A stretch of DNA of 33,765 nucleotides, taken from an uncultured Oscillospiraceae bacterium. GTDB taxonomy: Bacteria > Bacillota > Clostridia > Oscillospirales > Oscillospiraceae. How positions within the stretch are numbered: position 1 is the first letter of the stretch; each line of letters begins with the position of its first letter. Position numbers and translations under genes: made by a program. Shown here piece by piece: positions 7,424 to 15,274 of the stretch. Location of the stretch: positions 1-33,765 of the forward strand of contig CANPWM010000021.1 of NCBI GenBank assembly GCA_947584295.1. The letters run 5' to 3'. Below the pieces are notes generated by a model. The model was not told the origin of the DNA, did not search any database, and worked only from the letters and a program-made list of their open reading frames with translations.

Positions 7424-9196
7424 TTATTTCAGGTTGTTCTCCAGGATCTCCAGGTTCTCCTCCAGCTCGCGGGGGAGCTTGCCCTCGCCGACCTCGCCGA
7501 AGAACTTGCGGATATCGGCGGCCTCGCCCTTCCAGACCTCCTTATCAATGGTGAGAAGCTCCTTCAGGGTTTCCTCACTTACCTCGTCCTCGATGCCCTC
7601 CAGATTGATGTCCTCGGGCTTGGGCATATAGCCGATGGGGGTCTCCACCGCGTCCACGGTGCCGGCGCAGCGCTTCAGGATCCACTCCAGGACGCGCATA
7701 TTGTCACCGAAGCCCGGCCACAGGAAGTGGCCCTCGTCGTCGGTGCGGAACCAGTTGACGTGGAAGATCTTAGGAAGCTTAGTGACCCGCTTATCATGGC
7801 CCATGTCGATCCAGTGCTGCCAGTAGTCGGCCACATGGTAGCCGATGAAGGGCCGCATGGACATGGGGTCGCGGCGGACGACGCCCACCGCGCCGGTGGC
7901 GGCGGCAGTTGTCTCGGAGGCGACGGTAGCGCCCAGGAACACGCCGTGGTTCCAGTCGCGGGACTGATAGACCAGGGGCGCGGTCTTGGCCCGGCGGCCG
8001 CCGAAGAGCATGGCGTCCAGAGGCACGCCCTGGGGATTGTCAAACTCTTTGGACAGGCAGGGGCAGTTGCGGGCGGGGGCGGTGAAGCGGGAGTTGGGGT
8101 GCGCGCCCTTGGAGCCGTCCGCGGGATCCCACGGCTCGCCCTTCCAGTTGAGAGCGCCCTGGGGAGGATTCTTGTCCATGCCCTCCCACCAGACGGTTCC
8201 ATCGGGCTTGAGGACCACGTTGGTGAAGATGGTGTTCTTCTTGGTGGACAGCATGGCGTTGGGGTTGGACTTCATGGAGGTGCCGGGGGCCACGCCGAAG
8301 AAGCCGTTCTCCGGGTTCACGGCCCACAGCCTGCCGTCGGGGCCCGGACGAATCCAGGCGATGTCGTCGCCCACAGTCCACACCTTGTAGCCCTTGGCCC
8401 TGTATCCCTCAGGGGGGATCAGCATGGCCAGGTTGGTCTTGCCGCAGGCGGAGGGGAAGGCGGCGGAGATGTAGTGGACCTCGCCGTTGGGGAACTCCAC
8501 GCCCAGGATCAGCATATGCTCGGCCATCCAGCCCTCGTCACGGCCCAGGCAGGAGGCGATGCGCAGGGCGAAGCACTTCTTGCCCAGCAGGACGTTTCCG
8601 CCGTAGCCGGAGTTGACGGACATGATCAGGTTCTCCTGAGGGAAGTGGACGATGTAGCGCTTCTCAGGATCCAGCTCCGCCTTGGCGTGCAGGCCCTTGA
8701 TGAAGTCGGGGCTGTCGCCCAGGGCGTCGTACACGTCCAAGCCCACGCGGGTCATGATGGCCATGGAGATGACCACATAGATGGAGTCGGTCAGCTCGAT
8801 GCCGTACTTGGCGAAGGGGGAGCCGACGATGGACATGGAGTAGGGGATAACGTACATGGTGCGGCCCTTCATAGCGCCGTCATAGATGCCATAGAGCATG
8901 GTCTTCATCTCTTTGGGATCCATCCAGTTGTTGGTGGGGCCGGCGTCCTCCTTCTTCTCGCAGCAGATGAAGGTGCGATCCTCCACACGGGCCACGTCGT
9001 TGACGGCGGAGCGGTGATAGACGCACCCGGGCAGCTCCTCACCGTTGAGCTTGATAAGCTCGCCGGTCTTGTAGCCCTCTTGGCGCAGGGACTCCAGCTG
9101 CTCCTCGCTGCCGTCGATCCAAACGATCTTGTCGGGCTTGGTCAGCGCCGCCATCTCGTCGATCCAACTGAGAACCGCCTTGTTTTTGGTATACAT
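7424..9196 (-). CDS. pckG: Phosphoenolpyruvate carboxykinase (GTP)
   Basis: Interconverts oxaloacetate + GTP and PEP + CO2 + GDP; 590 residues, the usual length of the GTP class. The P-loop region reads FPSACGKTNLAML with the Cys that distinguishes GTP-PEPCK. Further family blocks are FGGRRAKTAPLVYQSRDW, the SETTAAATG stretch, HVNWFRTDDEG and FLWPGFGDN. This is not the ATP-dependent enzyme. AAGGAGG lies 9 bases before the ATG. It is a single gene with its own promoter and terminator. In anaerobic Clostridia the enzyme often runs in the PEP-carboxylating direction to feed oxaloacetate; that direction is an inference here, though citrate synthase close by would consume the product. Confidence 0.97.
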   Translation of the reverse strand: MYTKNKAVLSWIDEMAALTKPDKIVWIDGSEEQLESLRQEGYKTGELIKLNGEELPGCVYHRSAVNDVARVEDRTFICCEKKEDAGPTNNWMDPKEMKTMLYGIYDGAMKGRTMYVIPYSMSIVGSPFAKYGIELTDSIYVVISMAIMTRVGLDVYDALGDSPDFIKGLHAKAELDPEKRYIVHFPQENLIMSVNSGYGGNVLLGKKCFALRIASCLGRDEGWMAEHMLILGVEFPNGEVHYISAAFPSACGKTNLAMLIPPEGYRAKGYKVWTVGDDIAWIRPGPDGRLWAVNPENGFFGVAPGTSMKSNPNAMLSTKKNTIFTNVVLKPDGTVWWEGMDKNPPQGALNWKGEPWDPADGSKGAHPNSRFTAPARNCPCLSKEFDNPQGVPLDAMLFGGRRAKTAPLVYQSRDWNHGVFLGATVASETTAAATGAVGVVRRDPMSMRPFIGYHVADYWQHWIDMGHDKRVTKLPKIFHVNWFRTDDEGHFLWPGFGDNMRVLEWILKRCAGTVDAVETPIGYMPKPEDINLEGIEDEVSEETLKELLTIDKEVWKGEAADIRKFFGEVGEGKLPRELEENLEILENNLK

Positions 9197-9238
9197 GGGA
9201 TAAAACCTCCTTATAGAGATACAATTATACTGTGTTAT

Positions 9239-9268
9239 ATCTTACACGAAAAGGGCGAAAAGTTTCAA
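9239..9268 (-). promoter_or_regulatory. Probable PEP carboxykinase promoter
   Basis: Minus strand: TTGAAA (9268-9263), 18 bp, TAAGAT (9244-9239). A second perfect TATAAT at 9229-9224 lacks a good -35, so the exact start is uncertain. Confidence 0.5.
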
Positions 9269-9330
9269 CGTCACACATGACAAATAATAAACGAAGAAAT
9301 TTGAAATTTTGATATAAGTTAACTTGCAGG

Positions 9331-9367
9331 AAAAACGGCTCTTCCACAAAATGTTGTGTCAGGGCCG
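9331..9367 (-). terminator. Terminator of the rsmA-mpg operon
   Basis: Minus strand: CGGCCCT pairs with AGAGCCG (one mismatch) at the base, CACAA with TTGTG at the tip, then TTTTT. It overlaps the mpg stop codon. Confidence 0.7.
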
Positions 9368-9946
9368 CTTTGAAATATATGGATTTCCAGACAGGGTGAA
9401 TCTCCACAGCCAGTCCTTTGCGTCTCCGGCGTAGTCGATGTTCACCCGGGGGGACGCGTCCACAGCAAGGCCCGCCTTGCCCGCCTCCACGGTGAGGGGG
9501 GAGCCGGGGTCACAGACCCTGACGCCGTAAAGCTCCTTTGTGATCCCCAGCGCCATACACAGCTTGCCGGGGCCGGAGCAGAGGGCGGCGGGCCTGTCCG
9601 TCCCGCGCCGCCGGGCCATCACGTCCAGGCCCCTCAGCGGCTCCAGCGCCCGCAGAAGCACGCAGTCCGGCTCGCCGTCATGCCCGCAGGAGAGGTTCAG
9701 ACACCAGTACATTCCGTAGATGAGGTAGATATACGCAAGCCCCTTCCCCTCATAGAGCGCCCGCACCCGCTGGGTGCGGCCCCGGTAGGAGTGGGCGGCG
9801 GGATCCAGCGGCCCCCGGTAGGCCTCCGCCTCCACGATCCGCCCGGCGGCCTCCTGCCCGTCCACCCGGGAGATCAGCGTACAGCCGATAAGCTCCCTGG
9901 CCACGGCCAGCGTGTCCCGGCGGTAAAATTCTTCCGGCAGGATCAT
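9359..9946 (-). CDS. mpg: 3-methyladenine DNA glycosylase (AAG/MPG family)
   Basis: Removes alkylated purines such as 3-methyladenine, giving an abasic site; 195 residues, normal for the bacterial family. The diagnostic parts are LIGCTLI, GRIVEAEAYRGPLDPAAHSYRGRT (the EAY catalytic Glu followed by DPAAHSY), YIYLIYGMYWCLNL and RALEPLRG. CSGPGKLCMALGI is the conserved GPGKL block. The ATG overlaps the rsmA stop by four bases (ATGA), so translation is coupled. It is the second and last gene of that operon. Confidence 0.94.
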   Translation of the reverse strand: MILPEEFYRRDTLAVARELIGCTLISRVDGQEAAGRIVEAEAYRGPLDPAAHSYRGRTQRVRALYEGKGLAYIYLIYGMYWCLNLSCGHDGEPDCVLLRALEPLRGLDVMARRRGTDRPAALCSGPGKLCMALGITKELYGVRVCDPGSPLTVEAGKAGLAVDASPRVNIDYAGDAKDWLWRFTLSGNPYISKRP

Positions 9947-10809
9947 TCCAGCGCCCTCCCCATCTCGCGGGTGAGGCGGGCGAACGCCTCAATGGACAGC
10001 GTCTCTCCCCGCGCGGTCTCCGTAAATCCGCAGGCGGCGATACACCCGGCGATCCGCGCCTTCTCCAGCCGCCCGGAAAACCCGGAGGCCAGGGCGTTCA
10101 CCAGCGTCTTGCGCCGCTGGTTGAAGGCCGCACGGACGATTTGGAAAAAGAGCTTCTCGTCCACCAGCGCCGCGGGCGTCTCCCGCTTTTCCAGCCGGAT
10201 CACCGTGCTTGTGACCTTGGGCCGCGGCTCAAAGCAGTCCGGCGGCACGTCGAAGAGTTGCGACGGCTTATAATAAAAATCCACAAAGATCCCAAAGGCC
10301 CCGTAATCCGCCGTTCCCGGCACGGCGCAGATCCGCCGCGCCACCTCCCGCTGGATCATGACGGTGACGGTAGGGAAAAGCCCGGAGGCGATCAGCTTCG
10401 TCAGCACCGGCGTCGTGATGTTGTAGGGCAGATTGGCGCACACGGCGGGGGTGAGGCCGCCGAAATGCTCCACCACCAAAGCGCCCAGCTCCGCGTCCAT
10501 CACGTCCCCGTTGAGGACGGTGACGTTGCCCAGCGCCCCCACCGTCTCCGCCAGCACCGGCATGAGCCGCGCGTCGATCTCCAGGGCCAGCACCCGGCCC
10601 GCCCTTCGGGCAAGCTCCGCCGTGAGACAGCCCACCCCCGGCCCGATTTCCAGGACGCCCGTCCGCCCGTCAGCCCCGGACTCCGCCGCGATCCGCTCCG
10701 GCACCCAGGGGGCCACCAGAAAATTCTGCCCTTTGGCCTTGGAAAAGCGGAACCCGTGCCTGCCCAGTAAAGCCATGATGTAATTGTAGTCCGTAAGCTG
10801 TCCCATCAT
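9943..10809 (-). CDS. rsmA: 16S rRNA (A1518/A1519) dimethyltransferase RsmA/KsgA
   Basis: Dimethylates two adenines near the 3' end of 16S rRNA using S-adenosylmethionine; 288 residues. The N terminus has the KsgA-type KAKGQNFL motif, the SAM motif is VLEIGPGVGCLT, the acidic strand end is LALEID, and the catalytic motif is CANLPYNIT (NLPY). The C-terminal domain begins at FEPRPKVTSTVI. Two adjacent ATG codons (10809 and 10806) are equally possible; the ribosome site is weak. It lies upstream of mpg, with a four-base overlap. The leader contains a terminator-like hairpin (see separate entry). Confidence 0.95.
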   Translation of the reverse strand: MMGQLTDYNYIMALLGRHGFRFSKAKGQNFLVAPWVPERIAAESGADGRTGVLEIGPGVGCLTAELARRAGRVLALEIDARLMPVLAETVGALGNVTVLNGDVMDAELGALVVEHFGGLTPAVCANLPYNITTPVLTKLIASGLFPTVTVMIQREVARRICAVPGTADYGAFGIFVDFYYKPSQLFDVPPDCFEPRPKVTSTVIRLEKRETPAALVDEKLFFQIVRAAFNQRRKTLVNALASGFSGRLEKARIAGCIAACGFTETARGETLSIEAFARLTREMGRALE

Positions 10810-10850
10810 AACGCCTCAAATCCCACAAAACAACCGCTGAACCAAAAAAG

Positions 10851-10900
10851 CGGCAGCCATTTGCCGCTCTTTGGAATAAGCGGTAAAATATCCCATTTTA
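10851..10900 (-). promoter_or_regulatory. rsmA leader: inverted repeat and attenuator-like hairpin
   Basis: On the minus strand, TAAAAT-n5-ATTTTA (10900-10884) lies upstream of a hairpin, AGCGGCA-n6-TGCCGCT (about 10872-10851), which ends in a T-run about 45 bases before rsmA. The hairpin could end a transcript before the gene. I found only a weak promoter (TTGACC, 19 bp, TAAGAT) around 10900-10930. Confidence 0.45.
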
Positions 10901-11059
10901 TCTTATGCGGAACAAGTCAAACACGGTCAAACCCATAGCCAAAAAACAAGAAGCCCCGCTGAATTTTCCCGGCCTATAATGCCCTGAATTATTTTGTAAA
11001 GGGAAAAAATAAGGGAAAAATCAAGGGCATATTTGATAAAAATCCCAAAGGGTAAAAAG

Positions 11060-11088
11060 CCACGGTCTGCAATAATTGCGGACCGTGG
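11060..11088. terminator. Long hairpin, terminator-like on the minus strand
   Basis: CCACGGTCTGCAAT pairs with ATTGCGGACCGTGG over 14 bp (one T-G wobble) with a single-base loop. On the minus strand it is followed by CTTTTTACCC. No gene ends here, and the gap 10901-11237 contains no ORF I trust. Confidence 0.5.
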
Positions 11089-11192
11089 TCTTATTATAGT
11101 CACATGAGCTAAAAATGTCAAATGAAAAATTCCGTGAAAAAGGTGAGTTGCTCTTTCCGTGAATAACTGGCATCATAATGTATTTAAGCTGA

Positions 11193-11225
11193 AAAAGGCG
11201 GCAGGTTCGCTTCCTGTCGCCTTTT
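11193..11225. terminator. Bidirectional terminator-like hairpin upstream of padR
   Basis: AAAAGGCGGCAGG and CCTGTCGCCTTTT (one wobble) flank a TTCGCTT loop. A-runs and T-runs on both sides suit either direction. It sits just before the padR promoter and would insulate that operon. Confidence 0.6.
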
Positions 11226-11237
11226 CTTCGTTGGGTA

Positions 11238-11266
11238 TTGACAAGGCGAATACTTCGTGTTATGAT
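11238..11266 (+). promoter_or_regulatory. padR operon promoter
   Basis: TTGACA (11238-11243) and TATGAT (11261-11266) with a 17-bp spacer, 24 bases before the padR start. Its position also rules out the longer reading frame that begins upstream at 11159. Confidence 0.85.
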
Positions 11267-11290
11267 GTATATCGTGACAGGAGGTATGAC

Positions 11291-11611
11291 GTGGATATTC
11301 AGTTGAAACGCGGTCTGTTGGACGTGTGTGTTTTAGCGGCGATTAAAGGCAAAGATTCATACGGTTACCAAATCATGAAAGATATGAAGCCATATCTTGA
11401 GCTTTCCGAATCGACCTTATATACCATTCTGAAACGCCTGGAAACAGCAAATATGCTGACCGTTCGCACCGCGGAACACGGCGGCCGCCTCAGAAAATAT
11501 TATCATATTACTGGCGCGGGGCTAAAGCGCATCGAAGACTTCAAGGACGAATGGAAAGAAATACTGTCTATATACCGGTTCGTGACCAAGGGGGATGATG
11601 GAAATGAATAA
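11291..11611 (+). CDS. PadR family transcriptional regulator
   Basis: Winged-helix regulator of 106 residues with the PadR start DIQLKRGLLDVCVLAAI, then SYGYQIMKDM, the recognition region LSESTLYTILKRLE and the wing TAEHGGRLRKYYHIT. The start is GTG 11291: AGGAGG lies six bases upstream and the protein then begins exactly as family members do. The ATG at 11286 is out of frame. It is first of a three-gene operon with a DUF1700 and a DUF4097 protein. This trio is widespread in Firmicutes and, by comparison with known PadR operons, is likely repressed by its own first product. Confidence 0.9.
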   Translation: MDIQLKRGLLDVCVLAAIKGKDSYGYQIMKDMKPYLELSESTLYTILKRLETANMLTVRTAEHGGRLRKYYHITGAGLKRIEDFKDEWKEILSIYRFVTKGDDGNE

Positions 11612-12197
11612 GCAGGAATTTCTTGCCAGGCTTCGCAATGGCTTGTCAGGCATGCCGCGGGATGATATTGAAGAACGAATTATTTTTTACAGTGAAATGA
11701 TTGATGACCGCATGGAGGAAGGGCTCTCGGAGACCGAAGCGGTAGGATCAATCGGAACAGTGGACGATGTCGTTTCGCAAATATTGACGGATATGCCGCT
11801 CACAAGGCTGGTCAAAGAGAACATCAAGCCGGAAAGATCCATGAGAGCGTGGGAGATCGTGCTTCTTGTATTAGGGTTTCCGGTATGGCTTCCTCTTTTG
11901 ATCGCCGCCTTTGCCGTGGTTCTCGCGGTCTATATTGTCGTGTGGTCGGTGGTCATTTCGCTGTGGGCAGTAGAAGTGTCCTTTTGGGCCGGCGCCCTTG
12001 GCGGAGTGATTTCGGCTTTCGCTGTTCAGGGCAATGTGCTTAATGGAATTGCGATGCTCTCGGTCGGCCTTTGCTGCGCCGGTCTGTCTATTTTTCTCTT
12101 CTTCGGCTGCAAGGCTGTGACAAAAGGGATCTTACAGCTGACAAAACGGGCGGCTTTGTGGTTCAAATCTCTGTTCGTCGGAAAGGAGGCGGCATGA
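11604..12197 (+). CDS. DUF1700 family membrane protein
   Basis: Protein of 197 residues of unknown biochemical role. The N-terminal soluble part (MNKQEFLARLRNGLSGMPRDD, then IEERIIFYSEMIDDRMEEGL) is the DUF1700 hallmark, an acidic helical region. About four membrane segments follow: LVLGFPVWLPLLIAAF, AVYIVVWSVVISLWAV, a glycine-rich segment and GIAMLSVGLCCAGLSIFLFF. ATG 11604 is chosen because AAGGGGG lies nine bases upstream; ATG 11595 is too close to it. It overlaps the end of padR by 8 bases and ends inside the start of the next gene. Confidence 0.85.
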   Translation: MNKQEFLARLRNGLSGMPRDDIEERIIFYSEMIDDRMEEGLSETEAVGSIGTVDDVVSQILTDMPLTRLVKENIKPERSMRAWEIVLLVLGFPVWLPLLIAAFAVVLAVYIVVWSVVISLWAVEVSFWAGALGGVISAFAVQGNVLNGIAMLSVGLCCAGLSIFLFFGCKAVTKGILQLTKRAALWFKSLFVGKEAA

Positions 12198-13162
12198 TGA
12201 GCAAAGCAGTAAAAATATGGCTGATAGTCGCGCTGGCTTTAGTCGTGCTTGGTGTAATTCTTTTTGCGGGCGCGATGATCGAAAGCGGTTGGGATTTTAA
12301 AAAGCTCGGTACTGTTGCATATACGACCAACACGTATGAGGTAGACGGTGGATTTAAAAACATATCCATCGACGTCGAAACGACTAAGATAGCGTTTGCT
12401 CCCGCCGACAACGGACGATGCAAAATCGTTTTCTTTGAAGATGAAAAGGTGAGACATTCCGCTTCCGTACAAAACAGTACGCTGGTGATTGATACGGTCG
12501 ATACCCGCAAATGGTATGAACATTTTTCCTTTTCTTTTAGTCAACCGCAGATGACCATATATCTACCGCGCAATGAGTACGATTCCCTGTTCATAGAGAC
12601 GGATACGGGCGATATTGCGATCCCAAAGGATTTTTCCTTTGATATGATTAAAATTGACGGCGATACCTCCGATGTGGATTGTTTCGCGTTCGCCTCACAT
12701 GGCATTGAGATCAAATTGAGCACCGGTGATATCCGATTGGAAGAGATTGCGACAGAACAGTTGAAGCTGACAACGGACACAGGTAGAATTCAGATAAACA
12801 CAGTGGATGTCGGCGCAAATATCAGAATCGAAACGGATACGGGAAAGGTGGAGCTTACGGATACCTCCTGTAATGATCTTTATGCGGAAAGCGATACCGG
12901 GTCCATAACATTAAAACATGTGATCGGGGCAGGAAGCTTTACAATTGAAAGCGACACCGGCGACATAACATTCGACCACAGCGACGCCGCTGAGATATTC
13001 GTCAAAACTGATACAGGAGACGTTACAGGCACTTTACTTTCCGATAAAGTTTTCCTGACCGAAACCTCCACCGGACGAATTTCCGTGCCGAAAACAATAA
13101 CGGGCGGTAAATGTGAGCTCAAAACGTCCACCGGAGATATTAAAATTGAGATAATATCTTGA
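12197..13162 (+). CDS. DUF4097 family membrane-anchored beta-repeat protein
   Basis: Protein of 321 residues. One N-terminal membrane segment (residues about 5-27) is followed by an extracytoplasmic domain of about ten repeats, each around 20 residues and built on a turn D/S-TG-D/R/K/S-I/V. Examples are ETDTGDIAI, KLSTGDIRL, TTDTGRIQI, ETDTGKVEL, ESDTGSITL, ESDTGDITF, KTDTGDVTG, ETSTGRISV and KTSTGDIKI. This pattern predicts a stacked beta structure and is typical of DUF4097/LiaG-like proteins linked to envelope stress. AAGGAGG precedes it; ATG 12197 has seven-base spacing, ATG 12194 four. Its start overlaps the DUF1700 stop. Function of the family is not established. Confidence 0.85.
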   Translation: MSKAVKIWLIVALALVVLGVILFAGAMIESGWDFKKLGTVAYTTNTYEVDGGFKNISIDVETTKIAFAPADNGRCKIVFFEDEKVRHSASVQNSTLVIDTVDTRKWYEHFSFSFSQPQMTIYLPRNEYDSLFIETDTGDIAIPKDFSFDMIKIDGDTSDVDCFAFASHGIEIKLSTGDIRLEEIATEQLKLTTDTGRIQINTVDVGANIRIETDTGKVELTDTSCNDLYAESDTGSITLKHVIGAGSFTIESDTGDITFDHSDAAEIFVKTDTGDVTGTLLSDKVFLTETSTGRISVPKTITGGKCELKTSTGDIKIEIIS

Positions 13163-13333
13163 CTTTTTAAATGAATCGTTTTCACTCTTTGCCCATGGAG
13201 GAGTGCGTACACGCTTCACCGTTTCCCTTGTCGTTTTCATGTGGCGGGGGTGGATGAAGCGGCAGAGATCGGGAGATGACATCAAAACTGTCCGGGGAAA
13301 TCTCGGCCACCACACAGCGTCCGGAACAACAAG

Positions 13334-13369
13334 AAAGCCTTAGAGTCATTGCAACTCTAAGGCTTTTTT
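13334..13369. terminator. Bidirectional terminator of the padR operon and tRNA-Pro
   Basis: AAAGCCTTAGAGT pairs with ACTCTAAGGCTTT (13 bp). It has a T-run on the plus side (TTTTTT) and TTTCTTG on the minus side, directly after the tRNA 3' end. The stretch 13163-13333 before it shows nothing else. Confidence 0.85.
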
Positions 13370-13445
13370 GGTCCGAGTGACTGGATTCGAACCAGCGGCC
13401 TCTTGAACCCCATTCAAGCGCGATACCAAACTTCGCCACACCCGG
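13369..13445 (-). tRNA. tRNA-Pro (anticodon GGG)
   Basis: The minus strand folds into a full cloverleaf. The acceptor CCGGGTG pairs with CACTCGG (one G-U); the D arm is GCGA/TCGC with the GG loop; the anticodon arm is CTTGA/TCAAG with loop ATGGGGT (anticodon GGG); the T arm is GCTGG/CCAGT with loop TTCGAAT. The discriminator is A and CCA is encoded (13371-13369). It reads Pro codons CCC/CCU. Confidence 0.95.
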
Positions 13446-13465
13446 ATATTATTTTGTGCTTGAGT

Positions 13466-13494
13466 ATAATAGCATACATCTCCCGAAAATGCAA
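13466..13494 (-). promoter_or_regulatory. tRNA-Pro promoter
   Basis: Minus strand: TTGCAT (13494-13489), 17 bp, TATTAT (13471-13466), 21 bases before the mature tRNA 5' end. Confidence 0.8.
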
Positions 13495-13564
13495 GCTTTA
13501 TTTTCAGATTTTTTCTCTTTTTTCATAAAGCCCCCAAGGCGCCGTAAAAAAAGGAGCGCCGGTA

Positions 13565-13593
13565 TGGACAGGACATAAGGAACGTGTTATAAT
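13565..13593 (+). promoter_or_regulatory. Promoter of the hybrid kinase operon
   Basis: TGGACA (13565-13570), 17 bp, TATAAT (13588-13593), 50 bases before the kinase start. Confidence 0.8.
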
Positions 13594-13642
13594 AGTAATA
13601 ATAATTGTAATTATACAGGAGCAATCAAGGGGGAACTGCGAA

Positions 13643-15274
13643 ATGGAAACCAACGAGGCCGCCCAGAGCGAGCTGATCGCCGCGCTGAGAAGCGCCCTGG
13701 ACGCGGCGGAGAGCGCCAACCGCGCCAAATCCGCCTTTCTGTCCTCCATGTCCCACGACATACGCACCCCGCTGAACGCTATCGTCGGCATGACCACCAT
13801 CGCCAAGGCCAATCTGGGGGATACCGCCAAGATCGCCGACTGCCTGGACAAGATCGACCTCTCCTCCCGGCACCTGCTGGCCCTCATCAACGACATTCTG
13901 GATATGTCCCGCATCGAGAGCGGCAAGATGGCCCTGTCGCCGGAGGAATTCACCATGGCCGACTTCCTCCACTCCCTGATGGCTGTGTTCCGCCCCCAGG
14001 CGGAAAAGAAGCGCCAGCACGTGGAGCTGGACTTCACAGGCGTCCGCCACGAGAAGATCCGCGCCGACGAGCTGCGGATCCAGCAGGTACTCATCAATAT
14101 CCTCTCCAACGCCGTGAAGTTCACGCCGGAGGAGGGTACCATCTCCCTGACGGTGCGGGAGACCGGCCGGGTAGGGGAGCGGCTGGACTACGCCTATTAC
14201 CAGTTTATCATCTCCGACACCGGCATGGGCATGACGCCGGAGTTCCTGGAGAAGATCTTCCAGCCCTTCGAGCGGGCCAAGACCGTCAGCCGGATCGAGG
14301 GCACCGGCCTGGGCATGACCATCACCAGCAACCTGGTGAAGATGATGAACGGCACCATCGGCGTGGAGAGCCAGCTGGGCCGTGGCACCACCTTCACCGT
14401 CACCCTGCCCCTGGAGCAGCTGGATACCGGCAGTACCGTGCCGGAGGATCTGCGGGGCCTGCGCGTCCTGGTGGTGGATGCCGACGCCGCCTCTATCCGC
14501 AACACCCGGGAGATTTTAGAGGATCTGGGCATGGAATGTGATGTGGCCGAAAACGCCTGGGACGGCAGCGACCTGGCCGCCCAGGCCCACGAGGAGGGCC
14601 ATGACTATTTCGCCATTCTGCTGGGCTGGCGTCTGCCGGTGGTGGACGGCGTCCAGGCCTGCCGGGAGCTGCGGGCCATACTGGGCGGGGAGATCCCTAT
14701 CCTCTTGATGTCCACCTATGAGTGGACGCTGAGCGGCGACGAGATGCGCAAATACGGCGTCACCGCCTTCGTCCCCAAGCCCCTTTTCCGCTCCCGTCTG
14801 GGGGAGGAGCTGCACAAATACACCGAGGCCGGGAAAAAGGCCGCCGCGTCCTCCGCCAAGTCGGCGGAGATGTCCTTTGAGGGCTTCCGGGTCCTGCTGG
14901 CGGAGGACAACGAGATCAACCAGGAGATCGGCGTCGAGCTTCTGGAGATGCTGGGGGCCGCCGTGGAACCTGTGGGGAACGGCAAAGAGGCGGTGGACAA
15001 ATTCAGCGCCTCCCGGCCCGGCGCCTACGACATCATCTTCATGGATATCCAGATGCCGGAGATGGACGGCCATCAGGCCACCCGCGCCATCAGGGCCCTG
15101 GACAGGAGCGACGCCAAGACCGTCCCCATCATCGCTATGAGCGCCAGCGCCTTCGTGGAGGATATCCAGGCCTGCCGCAAGGCCGGCATGGACGGCCACG
15201 TTCCCAAGCCCGTCAGCCTGCAAAGTCTCTCCGAGGCCATGGGCAAATTCCTCCGCCGGGAGGTGACGGCATGA
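13643..15274 (+). CDS. Soluble hybrid histidine kinase with one degenerate and one intact receiver domain
   Basis: Protein of 543 residues with no membrane segment and no sensor domain: only about 25 helical residues precede the kinase. The phospho-acceptor His38 is in MSHDIRTPLNAI. The ATP-binding domain has N156 (ILSNAVKF), DTGMGM (192-197) and GTGLGM (220-225). Receiver 1 (about 272-395) lacks the phospho-acceptor: glycine G328 stands where Asp is expected (LLGWRLPVVDG), although the later Lys (VPKP) is kept. Receiver 2 (about 414-537) is intact, with acidic EDN, D468 in FMDIQMPEMDG and Lys in VPKP. A GGGGGA ribosome site precedes the start. The stop overlaps the next gene by four bases, so the HD-GYP-like protein is the natural partner. 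Confidence 0.9.
   Translation: METNEAAQSELIAALRSALDAAESANRAKSAFLSSMSHDIRTPLNAIVGMTTIAKANLGDTAKIADCLDKIDLSSRHLLALINDILDMSRIESGKMALSPEEFTMADFLHSLMAVFRPQAEKKRQHVELDFTGVRHEKIRADELRIQQVLINILSNAVKFTPEEGTISLTVRETGRVGERLDYAYYQFIISDTGMGMTPEFLEKIFQPFERAKTVSRIEGTGLGMTITSNLVKMMNGTIGVESQLGRGTTFTVTLPLEQLDTGSTVPEDLRGLRVLVVDADAASIRNTREILEDLGMECDVAENAWDGSDLAAQAHEEGHDYFAILLGWRLPVVDGVQACRELRAILGGEIPILLMSTYEWTLSGDEMRKYGVTAFVPKPLFRSRLGEELHKYTEAGKKAAASSAKSAEMSFEGFRVLLAEDNEINQEIGVELLEMLGAAVEPVGNGKEAVDKFSASRPGAYDIIFMDIQMPEMDGHQATRAIRALDRSDAKTVPIIAMSASAFVEDIQACRKAGMDGHVPKPVSLQSLSEAMGKFLRREVTA

Noticed and set aside
7727-9280. Long plus-strand frame of 517 codons
   Set aside because: Shadow of GTP-PEPCK, low-complexity composition and no ribosome site.
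10927-11121. 64-codon minus-strand frame with hydrophobic residues
   Set aside because: It lies across the 14-bp hairpin at 11060-11088, has no clear ribosome site and no match to a known family.
13182-13439. Open frame of 85 codons on the minus strand
   Set aside because: It runs through the tRNA-Pro gene and its terminator; no ribosome site and no family resemblance.
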